Shown: positions 62,782 through 64,000 of the stretch, piece after piece
Numbering within the stretch: the stretch's first letter is position 1
How the letters are laid out: every line of letters starts with the position of its first letter
Source: Ralstonia pickettii
GTDB taxonomy: Bacteria > Pseudomonadota > Gammaproteobacteria > Burkholderiales > Burkholderiaceae
Direction of reading: 5' to 3'
Assembly: GCF_030582395.1 (NCBI RefSeq)
Contig: NZ_CP104381.1
Coordinates: 2,728,001 to 2,792,000 of the forward strand
Length of the DNA: 64,000 nt
Program-made: the position numbers and the translations under genes
The notes under the pieces: model-generated
What the model saw: only the letters and a program-made list of their open reading frames with translations
The model's database searches: none
Told to the model about the DNA's origin: nothing

Positions 62782-63942
62782 ATGAAGAAATCGCTGCTGG
62801 CATTGGCAGTGCTGGGCACATTTGCAGGTGTCGCGCAGGCTCAGTCGAGTGTGACGCTGTACGGCGTGGTCGACGCCAACGTCGAATACGTCAACCATGA
62901 GCAGAACGTAACGGCGGCTGGTGCCGCTATTCCGGGCAGCAGCGGTTCGCGCCTTGCGATGCAGGCAGGGGGCCTGTCTTCCAACCGTTGGGGCTTGCGC
63001 GGCATCGAAGACCTCGGCGGCGGGCTCAAGAGCCTGTTCGTTCTGGAGTCGGGCTTCTCGATGGATGACGGCAAGTTGCAGCAAGGCGGCCGCCTGTTCG
63101 GCCGGCAAGCCTTCGTCGGGCTGCAAGGCGACTGGGGCAAGATCACCCTGGGCCGCCAGTACACGACAATCTTCGACATGATGGCCAACTTCTCGCCCAG
63201 CGGTTACGCCACGCAGTGGGAGCCGGTGGTGGGCCTGCTAGGTGCGAACTTCCGCGAAGACAACGTGATCAAGTACACGGGTGCGTTCGGCCCGCTGACC
63301 GTGGAAGGCCACTGGTCGTTCGGCGAGCGTGCAGGCAGCAACACCGCCAACTCGGCATACGGCATCGGCGCCAACTACTTCGCAGGCCCGTTCGGCTTGG
63401 GTGTCGCATATGACGAAGTGAAGGTGCTGTCGGCACAGGAGATCGGTGGTGCGCCGGGCAACGACTACGGCCGCGACAAGCGCGCCGCAGTCGCCGCCAG
63501 CTACACCGTCGGCCCCGTCAAGGTGATGGGCGGTTACCGCTACGGCAATACCGCCGCACCGAGCACTGGCACGCCGGCCCTGACACCGCACCGCGACGAT
63601 CTCTATTGGCTGGGTGTGAATTACCAGGCCACGACTGCGCTGGGCCTGACGCTGTCGTACTACTACGACAACATCAAGGAAGCGACGATCGCGGGTACCA
63701 CGGTCAACCCGCGCAAGCCGCAGCAGTGGAACTTCATCGCGGACTACAACTTCTCGAAGCGCACCGACGTGTACCTGACAGCAGCGTACTCGCGCAATGG
63801 CTCGCTGAACTGGGATTCGATTGGCTACACGCCGACGGGGACATCGGTAGGCTACCTGCCGGCCGCATCGCAGACGTACTTCATCACGCCTGACTCGAAC
63901 AACCAAGTCGGTGTCGCAGTGGGTGTGCGCCACAAGTTCTGA
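62782..63942 (+). CDS. Outer-membrane porin (Burkholderiales trimeric type)
   Basis: A 386-residue general-diffusion porin. The signal peptide MKKSLLALAVLGTFAGVAQA is cleaved before QSSVTLYGVVDANVEY, and the mature chain alternates beta-strand and loop, ending VRHKF with the C-terminal Phe needed for BAM recognition. The conserved SNRWGLRGIEDLGGGLKSLF region and GRQYTTIFDM constriction loop are typical of porin_4-type proteins. ATG at 62782 after CTGGAGACCGACC. Ion selectivity cannot be read reliably from this. Confidence 0.95.
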   Translation: MKKSLLALAVLGTFAGVAQAQSSVTLYGVVDANVEYVNHEQNVTAAGAAIPGSSGSRLAMQAGGLSSNRWGLRGIEDLGGGLKSLFVLESGFSMDDGKLQQGGRLFGRQAFVGLQGDWGKITLGRQYTTIFDMMANFSPSGYATQWEPVVGLLGANFREDNVIKYTGAFGPLTVEGHWSFGERAGSNTANSAYGIGANYFAGPFGLGVAYDEVKVLSAQEIGGAPGNDYGRDKRAAVAASYTVGPVKVMGGYRYGNTAAPSTGTPALTPHRDDLYWLGVNYQATTALGLTLSYYYDNIKEATIAGTTVNPRKPQQWNFIADYNFSKRTDVYLTAAYSRNGSLNWDSIGYTPTGTSVGYLPAASQTYFITPDSNNQVGVAVGVRHKF

Positions 63943-63958
63943 CGCACGCTTCGGTTTT

Positions 63959-63984
63959 GCCCGCCGTCCCTCTCCTTGGCGGGC
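63959..63984 (+). terminator. Hairpin downstream of the porin gene
   Basis: GCCCGCC and GGCGGGC form a 7-bp stem with a 12-nt loop 16 nt after the porin stop. There is no clear U-tract in the window, so it may be a weak terminator or a 3' stabiliser. Confidence 0.45.
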
Positions 63985-64000
63985 GCAGGAAGGCACCTTC

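Overview
This window is a contiguous piece of chromosome from a GC-rich betaproteobacterium of the Burkholderiaceae, most likely Ralstonia or a very close relative. The evidence is gene content, gene order (a classical dcw cell-wall/division cluster followed by a peroxiredoxin gene, lpxC, a dciA-like gene, an M23 peptidase gene, secA and argJ), a Burkholderiales-type trimeric porin, CNP1-like and PP0621-like proteins, and protein sequences that resemble Ralstonia homologues from memory. No database search was possible. No transposon, prophage, CRISPR array or rRNA operon is visible. There is one tRNA gene, tRNA-Pro(CGG).

Layout. (1) 1-4140, minus strand: class Ia ribonucleotide reductase genes nrdA and nrdB (nrdB runs off the left edge), preceded by two NrdR boxes exactly 31 bp apart. 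(2) 4530-8987, plus strand: an accessory-looking secreted module made of a lipoprotein with an alkaline-phosphatase-like domain fused to a LamG-like domain, a 66-residue lipoprotein, and a Tat-exported phospholipase C. (3) 9055-14568, minus strand: ampD, the type IV pilus two-component genes pilR and pilS, a PP0621-family gene and a ccsA-like gene. (4) 14743-16775, plus: ffh and hpt. (5) 16841-20890, minus: proS, a lytic transglycosylase, a prolyl-4-hydroxylase-like oxygenase and a MarC-family gene. (6) 21111-22453, plus: rppH and a CNP1-like lipoprotein. (7) 22548-25607, minus: rplU-rpmA-obgE-proB. (8) 25895-34347, plus: ispB, tRNA-Pro, a CorC-like gene, pilB-pilC-pilD, coaE, zapD and yacG. 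(9) 34340-41001, minus: secA, argJ, a DUF815 ATPase gene and a mutT-like gene, plus an M23 peptidase gene divergent from a dciA-like gene (plus, 41071-41592). (10) 41641-61365, minus: the dcw cluster mraZ-rsmH-ftsL-ftsI-murE-murF-mraY-murD-ftsW-murG-murC-ddlB-ftsQ-ftsA-ftsZ, then a peroxiredoxin gene and lpxC. (11) 61748-63942: coq7 (minus) and a porin gene (plus).

Functionally most of the window is core biology: precursor synthesis, flipping and polymerisation of peptidoglycan and its coupling to the Z-ring; first committed lipid A step (LpxC); Sec and SRP export; type IV pilus assembly with its regulators; and dNTP synthesis under NrdR. The least ordinary part is the 4.5-8.99 kb module. Its first protein keeps the alkaline phosphatase/phosphodiesterase fold signature but has lost several expected metal ligands, so it may be a pseudo-enzyme or binding protein working beside an apparently intact phospholipase C. 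The intergenic regions also carry readable regulatory architecture: a 10-bp-periodic repeat array at the mraZ promoter, an inverted repeat flanking the lpxC promoter, and tandem palindromes upstream of the porin.
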